64,000 bases of DNA from Ruminococcus sp. (GCA_015066705.1 SVNV01000005.1:35470-99469), one strand, 5' to 3'. Positions 51,798-61,028 are shown, counted from the first letter of the stretch. Numbers and translations are program-made. The notes: generated from the letters alone by a model not told the origin.

Positions 51798-53393
51798 GTG
51801 AATAATCTTGAAAAAGAAATCAACAGACGACGCACCTTTGCGATTATTTCCCACCCTGACGCAGGTAAAACCACACTTACTGAAAAGTTTCTTCTTTATG
51901 GTGGTGCTATTGCTCAGGCAGGTGCGGTAAAGGGCAAAAAGAACTCAAGACACGCTGTTTCCGACTGGATGGAAATCGAAAAGCAGAGAGGTATTTCTGT
52001 AACATCATCGGTTATGCAGTTTCAGTATAATGACTTTTGTATAAACATTCTTGACACACCGGGACACCAGGACTTCTCGGAGGACACCTACCGTACACTT
52101 ATGGCGGCTGACTCGGCAGTAATGGTAATTGACGCTTCAAAGGGTGTTGAAAATCAGACGAGGAAGCTTTTTAAAGTCTGCGCAATGCGACACATTCCGA
52201 TTTTTACATTTATAAACAAGATGGACCGTGAATCAAGAAATCCTTTTGATTTGCTTGAAGAAATTGAAAACGAGCTTGGAATTCCTACCTATCCTGTAAA
52301 CTGGCCTATCAGCTCAGGAAAGGATTTCAGAGGGGTTTATGACAGAGAAAAGCGTCATATTATTTCCTTTGAGGCGACAGGAGGACACCACAAGCTTGCT
52401 GCAACAGAGGTTGACCTTACAGACCCTGCACTTTCTTCACTTATCGGCGAAGAAAACAGAAGCACAATTATGGACGACATTGAACTTCTTGACGCAGCAG
52501 GTGACGAATTTGACCTTGACGCTGTTCATAGTGGACGTCTTTCACCTGTATTTTTCGGTTCAGCACTTACAAACTTCGGAGTTGAGCCGTTTTTGGAGAA
52601 CTTCCTTAAAATGACACCACCACCTACTGCAAGAACAGCAGGCGAACTTACTGTAAATCCATTTGACGAGGGATTTTCTGCATTTGTATTTAAAATTCAG
52701 GCAAATATGAACAAAGCGCACCGTGACAGACTTACCTTTATGAGAATTTGTTCAGGTAAATTTGACAAGGATATGGAAGTTTATCACGTTCAGGGCAACA
52801 AGAAAATGAAGCTTTCACAGCCACAGCAGGTTATGGCGCAGGAACGTGAAATCATCAGCGAAGCCTATGCCGGCGATATTATCGGTGTATTTGACCCGGG
52901 AATTTTTGCTATCGGTGATACTGTTTGTGTACCGGGCAAGAAGTTTGAATTTGACCCTATCCCTACCTTTGCACCTGAGCATTTCCAGAGAGTTTACGCC
53001 AAGGACACAATGAAGAGAAAGCAGTTTGTAAAGGGTGTAACTCAGATTGCTCAGGAGGGTGCTATTCAGATTTTCCACGAGCCTGACACAGGTATGGAAG
53101 AGGTTGTTGTGGGCGTTGTTGGTGTATTGCAGTTTGAAGTTTTTGACTATCGAATGAAAAACGAATACAACGTTGACCTTGTAAAAACAGGACTTCCTTA
53201 TTCATACATCAGATGGATTGACAACAAGGATTTAGACCCTAAGAAGTTAAAAATCAGTTCAGACACAAAGCTTGTTCAGGATTTCAGAGGAAATTATCTG
53301 CTCCTCTTTACAAGCGAATGGAACATCCGCTGGGCGCTTGAAAAGAACGAAGGACTTGTTCTTTCAGAATTCAACAAGGGCGAACTTCAATAA
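51798..53393 (+). CDS. prfC: Peptide chain release factor 3 (RF3)
   Basis: 531 residues, typical RF3 length. GTPase motifs are complete: AIISHPDAGKTTLTEKFL (G1), RGISVTSSVMQF (G2), DTPGHQDFSEDTYRTL (G3), NKMDR (G4). The segment after G1 with GAVKGKKNSRHAVSDWMEIEKQRG is the RF3 hallmark. It recycles RF1/RF2 from the ribosome after termination. Start GTG 51798 with GGAGG 7 bases upstream. Confidence 0.97.
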   Translation: MNNLEKEINRRRTFAIISHPDAGKTTLTEKFLLYGGAIAQAGAVKGKKNSRHAVSDWMEIEKQRGISVTSSVMQFQYNDFCINILDTPGHQDFSEDTYRTLMAADSAVMVIDASKGVENQTRKLFKVCAMRHIPIFTFINKMDRESRNPFDLLEEIENELGIPTYPVNWPISSGKDFRGVYDREKRHIISFEATGGHHKLAATEVDLTDPALSSLIGEENRSTIMDDIELLDAAGDEFDLDAVHSGRLSPVFFGSALTNFGVEPFLENFLKMTPPPTARTAGELTVNPFDEGFSAFVFKIQANMNKAHRDRLTFMRICSGKFDKDMEVYHVQGNKKMKLSQPQQVMAQEREIISEAYAGDIIGVFDPGIFAIGDTVCVPGKKFEFDPIPTFAPEHFQRVYAKDTMKRKQFVKGVTQIAQEGAIQIFHEPDTGMEEVVVGVVGVLQFEVFDYRMKNEYNVDLVKTGLPYSYIRWIDNKDLDPKKLKISSDTKLVQDFRGNYLLLFTSEWNIRWALEKNEGLVLSEFNKGELQ

Positions 53394-53400
53394 TAAAAAC

Positions 53401-53439
53401 AACGCTTCCCACGCCATCGGCGGAGGAAGCGTTACTTTT
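53401..53439. terminator. Bidirectional terminator between prfC and azlD
   Basis: A 9-bp stem AACGCTTCC/GGAAGCGTT (53401-53433). A T tract follows on the plus strand (53436-53441), and GTTTTTATT follows on the minus strand, so it serves both convergent genes. Confidence 0.88.
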
Positions 53440-53441
53440 TT

Positions 53442-53741
53442 CTAAACAAAAAAACCTGTTATAAATGCACCAAGTGCGGCAGAAAGGGCAACAACAATAA
53501 GTGGCTGATTGAGATAAGAAAGCACCACCGCAATAACTGTACCTACGGTAGCGGTTATCATATCGCCCGTGGAGTAAAAAATCGCAGGTATTGTCATTGC
53601 ACTAAGCACAGCGTACGGGATATAATACAAAAAGCTCTGCAAGAATTTCGATTTGATTTTCTTTCTGAAAAGTGTAAAGGGGAGCATTCTTATCAGGTAA
53701 GTAACCCCTGCCATTACAAGAATGTAGATTGCTATTTTCAT
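53442..53741 (-). CDS. azlD: AzlD family branched-chain amino acid exporter subunit
   Basis: 99 residues with three to four membrane segments; VMAGVTYLIRMLPFTLFRKKIKSKFLQSFLYYIPYAVLSAMTIPAIF is the AzlD signature. It partners with AzlC, encoded just upstream and overlapping by 4 bases (ATGA). Confidence 0.92.
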   Translation of the reverse strand: MKIAIYILVMAGVTYLIRMLPFTLFRKKIKSKFLQSFLYYIPYAVLSAMTIPAIFYSTGDMITATVGTVIAVVLSYLNQPLIVVALSAALGAFITGFFV

Positions 53742-54454
53742 TGTTCGTCGTCCTCCTTTACAGGAAAGAAGAATGCCACAACGCCTGCCGAAACCACAGC
53801 GCTGATAATAACTGCAAATCCACCGCTTACAAAGGTTAAAACATAATGAAAAAGCATACTTATTCCTGCCGCAACAAGCACAACCGTCAGAACGCTTTTT
53901 TCTTTTTTGGCAGGTGGAATAATTATCGCTAAAAACATTCCGTACAGAACGATTCCCATTGCCGAGGTTATAGCCTCAGGTAAAAGCTGACCTGCCGCCG
54001 CCCCAAGAAATGTGCCCATTGTCCAACCCATAAAGGATATGAAAATAAGCCCGTACATATATTTTGGCGTAACTTTATTCGGCTGTGATGAAGAAACAGC
54101 AAAGATTTCATCAGTTATTCCAAAAGAAGCAATCATTCGGTGAAGTGTGTTGAATTTCCCGTCAAGTCGCTGAGAAAGGGAAAGCCCCATCAGTGCATAA
54201 CGGATATTTATTACAAGCTGGGTGAGTGCCATTTCAATAAGACTTCCACCAGCTGCAATTATATTCACCCCTGCAGCCTGACCTGCCGAGGTAAGGTTTG
54301 TAACAGATATGCCCACTGCCTGAAAAATACTGAGTCCTGCCCTGACAGCCATAATTCCAAAGCCAAAGGACACAGACAGATACCCGAGAAAAATAGGTAT
54401 TCCGTGAAACATACCTTTTGTAAACTGTGATTTCAAAAAAACAAATCCTTCCAT
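53738..54454 (-). CDS. azlC: AzlC family branched-chain amino acid exporter subunit
   Basis: 238 residues with several membrane segments; GIPIFLGYLSVSFGFGIMAVRAGLSIFQAVGISVTNLTSAGQAAG and LVINIRYALMGLSLSQRL are AzlC hallmarks. With AzlD it exports branched-chain amino acids or analogues. ATG 54454 lacks a ribosome binding site and the mapped promoter puts the transcript start only about a dozen bases upstream, suggesting a near-leaderless mRNA. Confidence 0.92.
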   Translation of the reverse strand: MEGFVFLKSQFTKGMFHGIPIFLGYLSVSFGFGIMAVRAGLSIFQAVGISVTNLTSAGQAAGVNIIAAGGSLIEMALTQLVINIRYALMGLSLSQRLDGKFNTLHRMIASFGITDEIFAVSSSQPNKVTPKYMYGLIFISFMGWTMGTFLGAAAGQLLPEAITSAMGIVLYGMFLAIIIPPAKKEKSVLTVVLVAAGISMLFHYVLTFVSGGFAVIISAVVSAGVVAFFFPVKEDDEQ

Positions 54455-54472
54455 TTTTACTGCGCGATAGTT

Positions 54473-54501
54473 ATTTTATCACATAATATCACAAAAATCA
54501 A
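54473..54501 (-). promoter_or_regulatory. Promoter of azlCD
   Basis: Minus-strand TTGATT (54496-54501), 17-base spacer, TAAAAT (54473-54478). The -35 box overlaps the stop codon of the GH3 gene. Confidence 0.7.
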
Positions 54502-56573
54502 ATGCAGATTTCAACGCTGACACATTTTTTGCCCGAAAGCTTTTCGCTTAATTCGTCAGGCTGAGAAGTACCTGCGTAAAGTGTGAATTTATTGCCTTCA
54601 ACTATTCTTTCGCCCTTTTCGTTTACAGACTCAAATGCCGACTGTGAAACCTCAAATTTCACAGTTTTTTCTTCGCCACTATTAAGGAAAACTCTCATAA
54701 ATCCACAAAGATTATGATTTTTTACATAATTTTCCCCATAGCCCTTTATGTAAAGCTCGATTACGTCTTCGCAAGGGATTTTGCCAACGTTTTTAACAGT
54801 AACCTCTGCCACACCGTCAGCGTAAGTGATATTTTCGCAGATGATATTTCCATAAGAAAGCCCGAAGCCAAAGGGATAAAGGACATTTTCGCTGTCGCAG
54901 TAGCGATATGTTCTGTTTTTCATTGAATAATCTTCAAAGTCAGGAAGCATATCAGCTGACTTATAGAAAGTAACAGGCAATTTTCCTGATGGTGAAACCT
55001 CACCGAAGAGAATATTCGCAAGCGCTTTTCCACCGTACTGTCCCGGATACCACGCCTGCAAAAGTGCGTCGCAGTCTGTTTCAACATTAACTGAACTTCC
55101 TGTTGCATTTACGATGACAAGAGGCTTTCCGGTTTCCTTTAATTTTTCAAGTAGGATTCTCTGGCTTTCAGGAAGTCTTAAATCCTTCTTGTCGCCTGAT
55201 GAAAACTCGTTTCCTGTGTCGCCTTCCTCACCCTCAAGGGTTGCGTCAAGTCCTACGCAGGCTATAATCACGTCACTACATTCAGCCACAGCAACAGCCT
55301 CAGCATATCTGTCTCCCCACTGACAAAGGCCCGAGCTTCTGTCCTTATAAAGCTGACAACCCTCTGCAAAAATAACTCTGCCCAGAGCCTTGTCCTGAAT
55401 ACCCTCAAGGAAAGTAACATATCTGTCAGCAGTACCGTTATAGTTTCCTGTGAGAGCGTCACGGCTGTCTGCGTTAGGTCCGATAACTGCGATAGTCAGT
55501 TTTTCATCATTATTAAGTGGGAGAATACCGTTATTTTTAAGAAGAACCATTGATTTTTCTGCACATTCCTGTGAAAAATTCTTATGCTCGTCGCAGGAAA
55601 CAACATTATATGGAATGTTGTCAAATTCCGTTTTGTCAAGCTGTCCTAAACGGATTCTTGTTCTCAATGCGTGAACGCAGGCTTTTCTTATATCATCAAC
55701 TGTCACAAGTCCCTGCTCATAAGCAGAAAGAATGTGAATATAGGTGCTTCCGCAGTTGATGTCACAGCCCATTTTAAGAGCGAGGGCAGCCGATTCAACA
55801 GGAGTTTTTGTTACGTTATGGTGGAGGTGAAAGTCCTGAACTGCCCAGCAGTCTGATACAAAATACCCGTCAAAGCCCCATTCTTTGAGCTTTCCCATAA
55901 GAAATTCGCTTGCGCAGGCAACCTCGCCGTTTACTCTGTTATAAGCGCCCATAACTCCCTCAACGCCTGCCTTGACAAGGCTTTCAAAGGCAGGAAGATA
56001 TGTTTCTTCCATATCCTTTTTTGAGACAACAGCGTCAAAATGGTGTCTTACAGACTCAGGACCACTGTGCACAGCAAAATGCTTTGCGCAGGCAGCTGTC
56101 TTTATGTATTTTCCGTCGCCCTGCATTCCCTTGACAAAGGAAACACCCAGCTTTGAAGTAAGATAAGGGTCTTCGCCGTAGGTTTCGTGACCTCTGCCCC
56201 AGCGTGGGTCACGGAAAATGTTTATGTTGGGCGCCCACATAGTAAGCCCCTTGTAAATGTCATAGTCGCCGTATTTCTGTGATGCGTTGTATTTTGCTCT
56301 TGCTTCTTCGGAAGTGATTTCCGAAACCCTTCCTACAAGCTTATCGCAAAACATAGCTGAAAGTCCTATTGCCTGTGGAAACATTGTTGCAACGCCTGCT
56401 CTTGCCACCCCGTGAAGTCCCTCATTCCACCAATTATAAAAAGGCAGTCCTGCAGATTTGATTTCAGGAGCATCGTATTTGAGCTGAGATGCCATTTCCT
56501 CAACTGTAAGTGTGTCGCACAAAAGCTCTGCTCTTTCCTGAGCAGAAAGTGATGTATCCATATAATTTTTCAT
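54498..56573 (-). CDS. GH3 glycoside hydrolase, beta-xylosidase-like
   Basis: 691 residues from ATG 56573 (AAGGTG 8 bases upstream). Domain order is GH3 N-terminal barrel (about 30-300), GH3 C-terminal alpha/beta domain (about 340-570) and an Fn3-like domain (about 600-680). LPFYNWWNEGLHGVARAG, APNINIFRDPRWGRGHETYGEDPYL and KHFAVHSGPE match bacterial beta-xylosidases; the nucleophile Asp241 is in FVSDCWAVQD. No signal peptide, so it acts on imported oligosaccharides. Xylosidase rather than glucosidase is inferred from these motifs; XylB is also encoded in the window. Confidence 0.88.
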   Translation of the reverse strand: MKNYMDTSLSAQERAELLCDTLTVEEMASQLKYDAPEIKSAGLPFYNWWNEGLHGVARAGVATMFPQAIGLSAMFCDKLVGRVSEITSEEARAKYNASQKYGDYDIYKGLTMWAPNINIFRDPRWGRGHETYGEDPYLTSKLGVSFVKGMQGDGKYIKTAACAKHFAVHSGPESVRHHFDAVVSKKDMEETYLPAFESLVKAGVEGVMGAYNRVNGEVACASEFLMGKLKEWGFDGYFVSDCWAVQDFHLHHNVTKTPVESAALALKMGCDINCGSTYIHILSAYEQGLVTVDDIRKACVHALRTRIRLGQLDKTEFDNIPYNVVSCDEHKNFSQECAEKSMVLLKNNGILPLNNDEKLTIAVIGPNADSRDALTGNYNGTADRYVTFLEGIQDKALGRVIFAEGCQLYKDRSSGLCQWGDRYAEAVAVAECSDVIIACVGLDATLEGEEGDTGNEFSSGDKKDLRLPESQRILLEKLKETGKPLVIVNATGSSVNVETDCDALLQAWYPGQYGGKALANILFGEVSPSGKLPVTFYKSADMLPDFEDYSMKNRTYRYCDSENVLYPFGFGLSYGNIICENITYADGVAEVTVKNVGKIPCEDVIELYIKGYGENYVKNHNLCGFMRVFLNSGEEKTVKFEVSQSAFESVNEKGERIVEGNKFTLYAGTSQPDELSEKLSGKKCVSVEICI

Positions 56574-56603
56574 AAAAATCACACCTTTTTTGAAGTTTAC
56601 TAA

Positions 56604-56632
56604 ATTTTATCATTTTTATAGTGATTTTTCAA
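56604..56632 (-). promoter_or_regulatory. Promoter of the GH3 gene
   Basis: Minus-strand TTGAAA (56627-56632), 17-base spacer, TAAAAT (56604-56609). Confidence 0.75.
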
Positions 56633-56664
56633 GACGTTTTAAAAAGAAATATAATAAAATTCCC

Positions 56665-56693
56665 TTGCGATTAAAAGGGATTTATGATAAAAT
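56665..56693 (+). promoter_or_regulatory. Promoter of the TetM-like/NYN gene
   Basis: TTGCGA (56665-56670), 17-base spacer, TAAAAT (56688-56693), about 28 bases before the start codon. No leader peptide or attenuator like that of tet(M) is present. Confidence 0.6.
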
Positions 56694-56720
56694 TAAGAAA
56701 ATAAACTTCAGGAGCTTTTT

Positions 56721-59294
56721 ATGAAAAAAATTACAGCAGGAATCACCGCACACGTTGACTCGGGAAAGACAACGCTTTCCGAAGCAATGCTTTTTCTTTC
56801 AGGTGAAATAAGAAAGACAGGTCGTGTTGACCACGGGGACTCTTATCTTGACACCGACACCATTGAGAAAAATCGTGGAATTACTATATTTTCACATCAG
56901 GCAAAGTTTACAAGCGGTAATACTGTTGTAAACCTTATAGACACGCCGGGACACGTTGATTTTTCCTGTGAAACAGAAAGAACAATGCAGGTGCTTGATA
57001 TGGCTGTGCTTGTAATAAGCGGTACTGACGGAGTTCAGAGCCACACGATTACTTTATGGAAGCTCCTTAAAAAATACAACATTCCTACCTTTATTTTTGT
57101 GAACAAAATGGATTTGAAGGGTGCTGACAAGGAAACCGTTTTAGAAGATTTAAAGCTTCACCTTTCACCCTACTGCTGTGACTTTTCAGACCATAACTCC
57201 GTTCAGGAGGGAGTTGCTGGCTGTGATGAAAAGCTTATGGACAAGTTTTTCTCGGGAGAGAATATTTCAGACGGCGATATTGCAAAGGCTGTTTTTAAAA
57301 GAAAGCTTTTTCCTTGCTTTTTTGGCTCAGCACTGAAGCAGGAGGGTGTTTCTGAATTTATAGAAGCACTTGACAGATATACTGCCGAACCTGAAAGAAA
57401 TAAGGATTTCGGCGCAAAAATCTATAAAATTTCAACCGACAAAAAAGGAAACCGTCTTGCGTTTTTAAAAATCACAGGCGGTGAGCTGAGAGTAAAACAG
57501 GAGATTTCTTATTTTTCTGCTGACGGAGAAAGCTTTACAGAAAAAATAAACGGAATAAGGTTTTATTCGGGAGAAAAATTCGATTCGGGCGATTATGCTT
57601 CATCGGGTGATGTCTGTGCAGTAACGGGGCTTTCAAAGGTTTATGCAGGACAGGGCCTCGGCTTTGAGAATGACGGCCCTCAGGCGGTTTTAGAACCGGT
57701 AATGAGCTACAATGTTATTCTTCCTGATAGTATAAATGTCTTTGACGCTCTTAAAAACTTCCGCACACTTGAGGAAGAGGACCCTATGCTCAGGGTTATT
57801 TACAATGAGCTCAGCAAAAAAATCCACATAGCACTTATGGGTGAAATTCAGCTTGAAATATTAAAGCAGACTTTTCCTGAACGTTTCGGCTACGAAATTG
57901 ACTTTGATTCAGGTGTTATCACATACAAGGAAACCATCACAACCATCGTTGAGGGAGTCGGACACTACGAACCACTTCGCCACTACGCAGAGGTGCATCT
58001 GATTTTAGAGCCACTTGACAGAGGAAGCGGACTTCAGTTTGAGCTGAGATGCAGAGAGGACGACCTTGACCGAAACTGGCAGAGACTTATTCTCACTCAC
58101 CTTGAAGAAAAAACTCACATCGGTGTGCTGACAGGCTCGCCCATTACAGATATGAAAATAATTGTTGCCTCAGGTAAAGCCCACCTGAAACACACCGAGG
58201 GCGGAGATTTCCGACAGGCGACCTACCGTGCAGTAAGAAACGGCCTGCGAAAGGCAGAGAGTCTGCTTCTTGAGCCTTATTACAGCTTTGAGCTGGAAAT
58301 CCCAAGCGACTGCGTAGGACGTGCGATGACGGACATTATGCAGATGAGCGGGGAATTTTCACAACCTGAAACCCTTGGCGAAATGTCGATGATAACAGGA
58401 AAAGCCCCTGTCAGTCAGATGAACAGCTATCAGAAGGAAGTAATCAGCTACACCAAAGGAAAAGGCAAGCTGGTTTTAACGATATGCGGTTTTTATCCTT
58501 GTCACAACGCCGAAGAAGTAACCCAAAAAATCGGTTACAACTGTGATGAAGATGTAGGGAATAGTGCTGATTCTGTTTTTTGCAGTCACGGTGCAGGCTT
58601 TAATGTCAAATGGGACAAAGTGACAGAATATATGCACCTCCCGTCGGCACTTGAAAAGCAAAAAGAAAAAGAAGATGAGCGGATTCTTTCCTATAAGCGT
58701 GCAGAGGATTTTGTGAGCAGAGCCGCCCTTGACAGCGAGCTTATGGAGATTTTTGAACGCACCTACGGAAAGATTGACCGTGACCCGAGAAAGGCTTTTA
58801 AAACTGTCAAAAAACCTGTAACCTACAAACGAAGCGAGGCTCTTAAACCTTCGGGCGAGGAATATCTGCTGGTTGACGGGTATAATATTATTTTTGCGTG
58901 GGACGAGCTCAAGGAAATTGCCAAGGACAATCTTGATGCCGCAAGAGCTCGACTTTCCCATATCTTGTGCAATTATCAGGGGTATCGTGGCTGCAAGCTG
59001 ATTCTTGTGTTTGACGCTTACAAGGTCAAGGGAAATCATCGGGAAATTGAGGATTTCCACAACATAACCGTTGTCTACACCAAAGAACACGAAACCGCCG
59101 ACACATACATCGAGAGAGTTACTCACCAGCTCGGTAAAAAGCATCGGGTGAGGGTTGCTACCTCCGACGGACTTGAACAGATTATCATTCTCGGAAGCGG
59201 TGCCGAAAGAGTCTCAGCCAGAGAATTCTATGAGGAAGTAAAACTCTCCGAAAAAGCTATCCGTGATTATATCGAGGAACATTATAACAAATAA
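56721..59294 (+). CDS. TetM-like ribosomal GTPase fused to a YacP/Rae1-type NYN nuclease domain
   Basis: 857 residues. Residues 1-650 form an EF-G-like factor: G1 HVDSGKTT (11-18), G2 RGITI (52-56), G3 DTPGH (74-78), G4 NKMD (near 128), then domains II-V. The EF-G domain IV loop (about 485-500) reads KAHLKHTEGGDFRQ, where TetM has YSPVSTPADF, so a tetracycline-displacing tip is absent. After a charged linker, residues 713-857 form a NYN domain: VDGYNII (Asp719), VFDAY (Asp765), ETADTYIE (Asp794) and ATSDGLEQ (Asp816), the acidic residues expected of YacP/Rae1 endoribonucleases. Tetracycline resistance is unlikely; a ribosome A-site factor that also cuts mRNA is inferred. Confidence 0.88.
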   Translation: MKKITAGITAHVDSGKTTLSEAMLFLSGEIRKTGRVDHGDSYLDTDTIEKNRGITIFSHQAKFTSGNTVVNLIDTPGHVDFSCETERTMQVLDMAVLVISGTDGVQSHTITLWKLLKKYNIPTFIFVNKMDLKGADKETVLEDLKLHLSPYCCDFSDHNSVQEGVAGCDEKLMDKFFSGENISDGDIAKAVFKRKLFPCFFGSALKQEGVSEFIEALDRYTAEPERNKDFGAKIYKISTDKKGNRLAFLKITGGELRVKQEISYFSADGESFTEKINGIRFYSGEKFDSGDYASSGDVCAVTGLSKVYAGQGLGFENDGPQAVLEPVMSYNVILPDSINVFDALKNFRTLEEEDPMLRVIYNELSKKIHIALMGEIQLEILKQTFPERFGYEIDFDSGVITYKETITTIVEGVGHYEPLRHYAEVHLILEPLDRGSGLQFELRCREDDLDRNWQRLILTHLEEKTHIGVLTGSPITDMKIIVASGKAHLKHTEGGDFRQATYRAVRNGLRKAESLLLEPYYSFELEIPSDCVGRAMTDIMQMSGEFSQPETLGEMSMITGKAPVSQMNSYQKEVISYTKGKGKLVLTICGFYPCHNAEEVTQKIGYNCDEDVGNSADSVFCSHGAGFNVKWDKVTEYMHLPSALEKQKEKEDERILSYKRAEDFVSRAALDSELMEIFERTYGKIDRDPRKAFKTVKKPVTYKRSEALKPSGEEYLLVDGYNIIFAWDELKEIAKDNLDAARARLSHILCNYQGYRGCKLILVFDAYKVKGNHREIEDFHNITVVYTKEHETADTYIERVTHQLGKKHRVRVATSDGLEQIIILGSGAERVSAREFYEEVKLSEKAIRDYIEEHYNK

Positions 59295-59296
59295 CC

Positions 59297-59557
59297 AAAC
59301 CCCCGCTATGGTAGATGGTCATACAGAAGTATATTATATGAATTTATCGTGGGGAACCTTTCTGAAGAAAGGTTATCCCCCGAACCCCCTTCCAAAGACT
59401 TTTAGTATAAAATCCCATATAGGATATTTTATCCTATATGGGATTTTAAATTGAAAGTTTTAGGAAAGGAGCTTGAGGAATAACCCTTTTTCAAAAGGGT
59501 TTTCCTCAATAAGTCCGTATAATACTTCCTTATGACCATCTACCTTGGCAAGGGTTT
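59297..59557 (+). repeat. Palindromic intergenic element, copy 2 (MITE/REP-like, about 261 bp)
   Basis: The same architecture as 47854-48120. Terminal inverted repeats GGTAGATGGTCATA...GAAGTAT (59310 and, reversed, up to 59544) are nearly perfect. The internal AACCTTTCT and AACCCTTTT hairpins are present, and the central hairpin (TCCCATATAGGAT/ATCCTATATGGGA) is 13 bp and perfect. It starts 3 bases after the TetM-like/NYN stop and ends about 10 bases before the GH5 stop, so it fills the space between two convergent genes. The A/T-rich ends could act as a bidirectional terminator. Confidence 0.85.
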
Positions 59558-59567
59558 TAGTTTTTTA

Positions 59568-61028
59568 TCAGTACTTGTCAATTCCTGTGCAGGTTACGGT
59601 TGTGCCATCAGGAATATTCTGGATAGCATGAACCACAAAAACATAGCCTTCGGGAGCATCAAGGGTTTCGCCACAGGCAGTAATTTTTGAATAGCACTTA
59701 GCTGAATCGATAGTAACATTCTTTGAGCCGTTTGAGAAGTGGAAGCTCACCTTTGAAATTCTGTTTGCTTCCTCCTCTGAGATAAGCATAACAGCTCTTA
59801 CAGAATAACAGTTGTTTACAACTTCTGTTTTCTGGAGATAACCTACATCCGGCTTAATAAGGAGACTGCTTACACCTAAGGTATCCATTATCGCATTGAT
59901 GAAAGGCTCGTCATTCCAGGTAAGAGTTGAACGGTCAAGGTGTCCGTGTGACTCACCTGCATGTTCCTGATTAATCCATACGTTGTTATCCCAGAGAATG
60001 CAAGGAACATTGGCACCATAATCAATGGTTTCTGCTACCTTACCGAAATAATATTCAGCCCATTTAACTCTTTCACTGCTGTTATTTCTGTTTGAAGCAC
60101 TCATTTCACCGATAATTACAGGCTCATCTATCCACTCGATAGTATTGAAAATATCGTCAATCTCACTCTTGAGGCTGTCGCTGAAAACGGAAGTTCCATT
60201 ATCATCCAAGGTAAAAGAAACAGGTGTGTATGCGTGAACAGAAACGATAATTCTGTCATCAGCCGAGTCATTAGGCACACGGAATCCGTCTGCAGTCGCA
60301 CCATATACAGATGCACAGTAGCCCGGCACCATAATACATCTTGTCGAGTTGTTTCCACCTGTCGCACGGATAGCGTCAAGACAGGTCTGATTCATAGAAT
60401 TGATACAAGCAATCGGTTCAGCAATAGCGCTGTCGTTTGGCCACCACCATTCATATTCGTGACCTACAAGTCTTGGTTCGTTGAGGGTTTCAAATATGAG
60501 ATGATAATCATAGTCTTTGAATTCATTGGCAATCTGTGTCCAGATGCTTTCAAGAAAATCATTCGAAGCGTCAAGACGTGCGTATGTAGGATAATACGCC
60601 GCATCTGAAGTTGCATTTATGTCGTGATGAGTATTAAGAATAACATACATATCGTTGTCGATACAATAGCCAACAACCTCCTTTACTCTTGCCATCCATG
60701 CAGAGTCGATTGTATGGTTGTTTCCGCTTGTATGTCTGCCCCATGAAACAGGCACTCTTACTGTGTTGAAGCCTGCTCTTTTAACCGCGTCAATCATCGC
60801 TTTTGTTGTCTTAGGATTTCCCCACGAGGTTTCGGAATTCACACCGTCTCCGTTTGTAGCGTCAAGGGAATTACCAAGATTCCAGCCTACTGTCATATCA
60901 AGCACAACATCAGCTGCAGTTTTATCGCAGGTGTTTTGTGCAGAAGCCGGAACAGATGAAAAAGCAGTTGTCACAATCATAGAAGCCGCCAGAAATACTG
61001 ACGTAACTCTTTTTACAAGTTTTGTCAT
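59568..61028 (-). CDS. Secreted GH5 cellulase (endo-beta-1,4-glucanase, GH5_4-like)
   Basis: 486 residues. Signal peptide (1-30, ...SSVPASA), GH5 barrel (about 35-390) and a C-terminal beta-rich region of about 85 residues (about 400-486). The catalytic acid Glu184 is in FETLNEPR and the nucleophile Glu308 in VIIGEMSA; GWNLGNSLDA, VRVPVSWG, LNTHHD and VSVHAYTP are the other conserved strands. No dockerin or known CBM is seen. Start ATG 61028 with AAGGA upstream. It should cleave cellulose, beta-glucan or xyloglucan outside the cell. Confidence 0.95.
   Translation of the reverse strand: MTKLVKRVTSVFLAASMIVTTAFSSVPASAQNTCDKTAADVVLDMTVGWNLGNSLDATNGDGVNSETSWGNPKTTKAMIDAVKRAGFNTVRVPVSWGRHTSGNNHTIDSAWMARVKEVVGYCIDNDMYVILNTHHDINATSDAAYYPTYARLDASNDFLESIWTQIANEFKDYDYHLIFETLNEPRLVGHEYEWWWPNDSAIAEPIACINSMNQTCLDAIRATGGNNSTRCIMVPGYCASVYGATADGFRVPNDSADDRIIVSVHAYTPVSFTLDDNGTSVFSDSLKSEIDDIFNTIEWIDEPVIIGEMSASNRNNSSERVKWAEYYFGKVAETIDYGANVPCILWDNNVWINQEHAGESHGHLDRSTLTWNDEPFINAIMDTLGVSSLLIKPDVGYLQKTEVVNNCYSVRAVMLISEEEANRISKVSFHFSNGSKNVTIDSAKCYSKITACGETLDAPEGYVFVVHAIQNIPDGTTVTCTGIDKY

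Noticed and set aside
56721..59294. Tetracycline resistance gene (tet(M)/tet(O) type)
   Set aside because: The domain IV loop that displaces tetracycline in TetM is replaced, there is no leader attenuator, and a nuclease domain is attached; resistance cannot be claimed.
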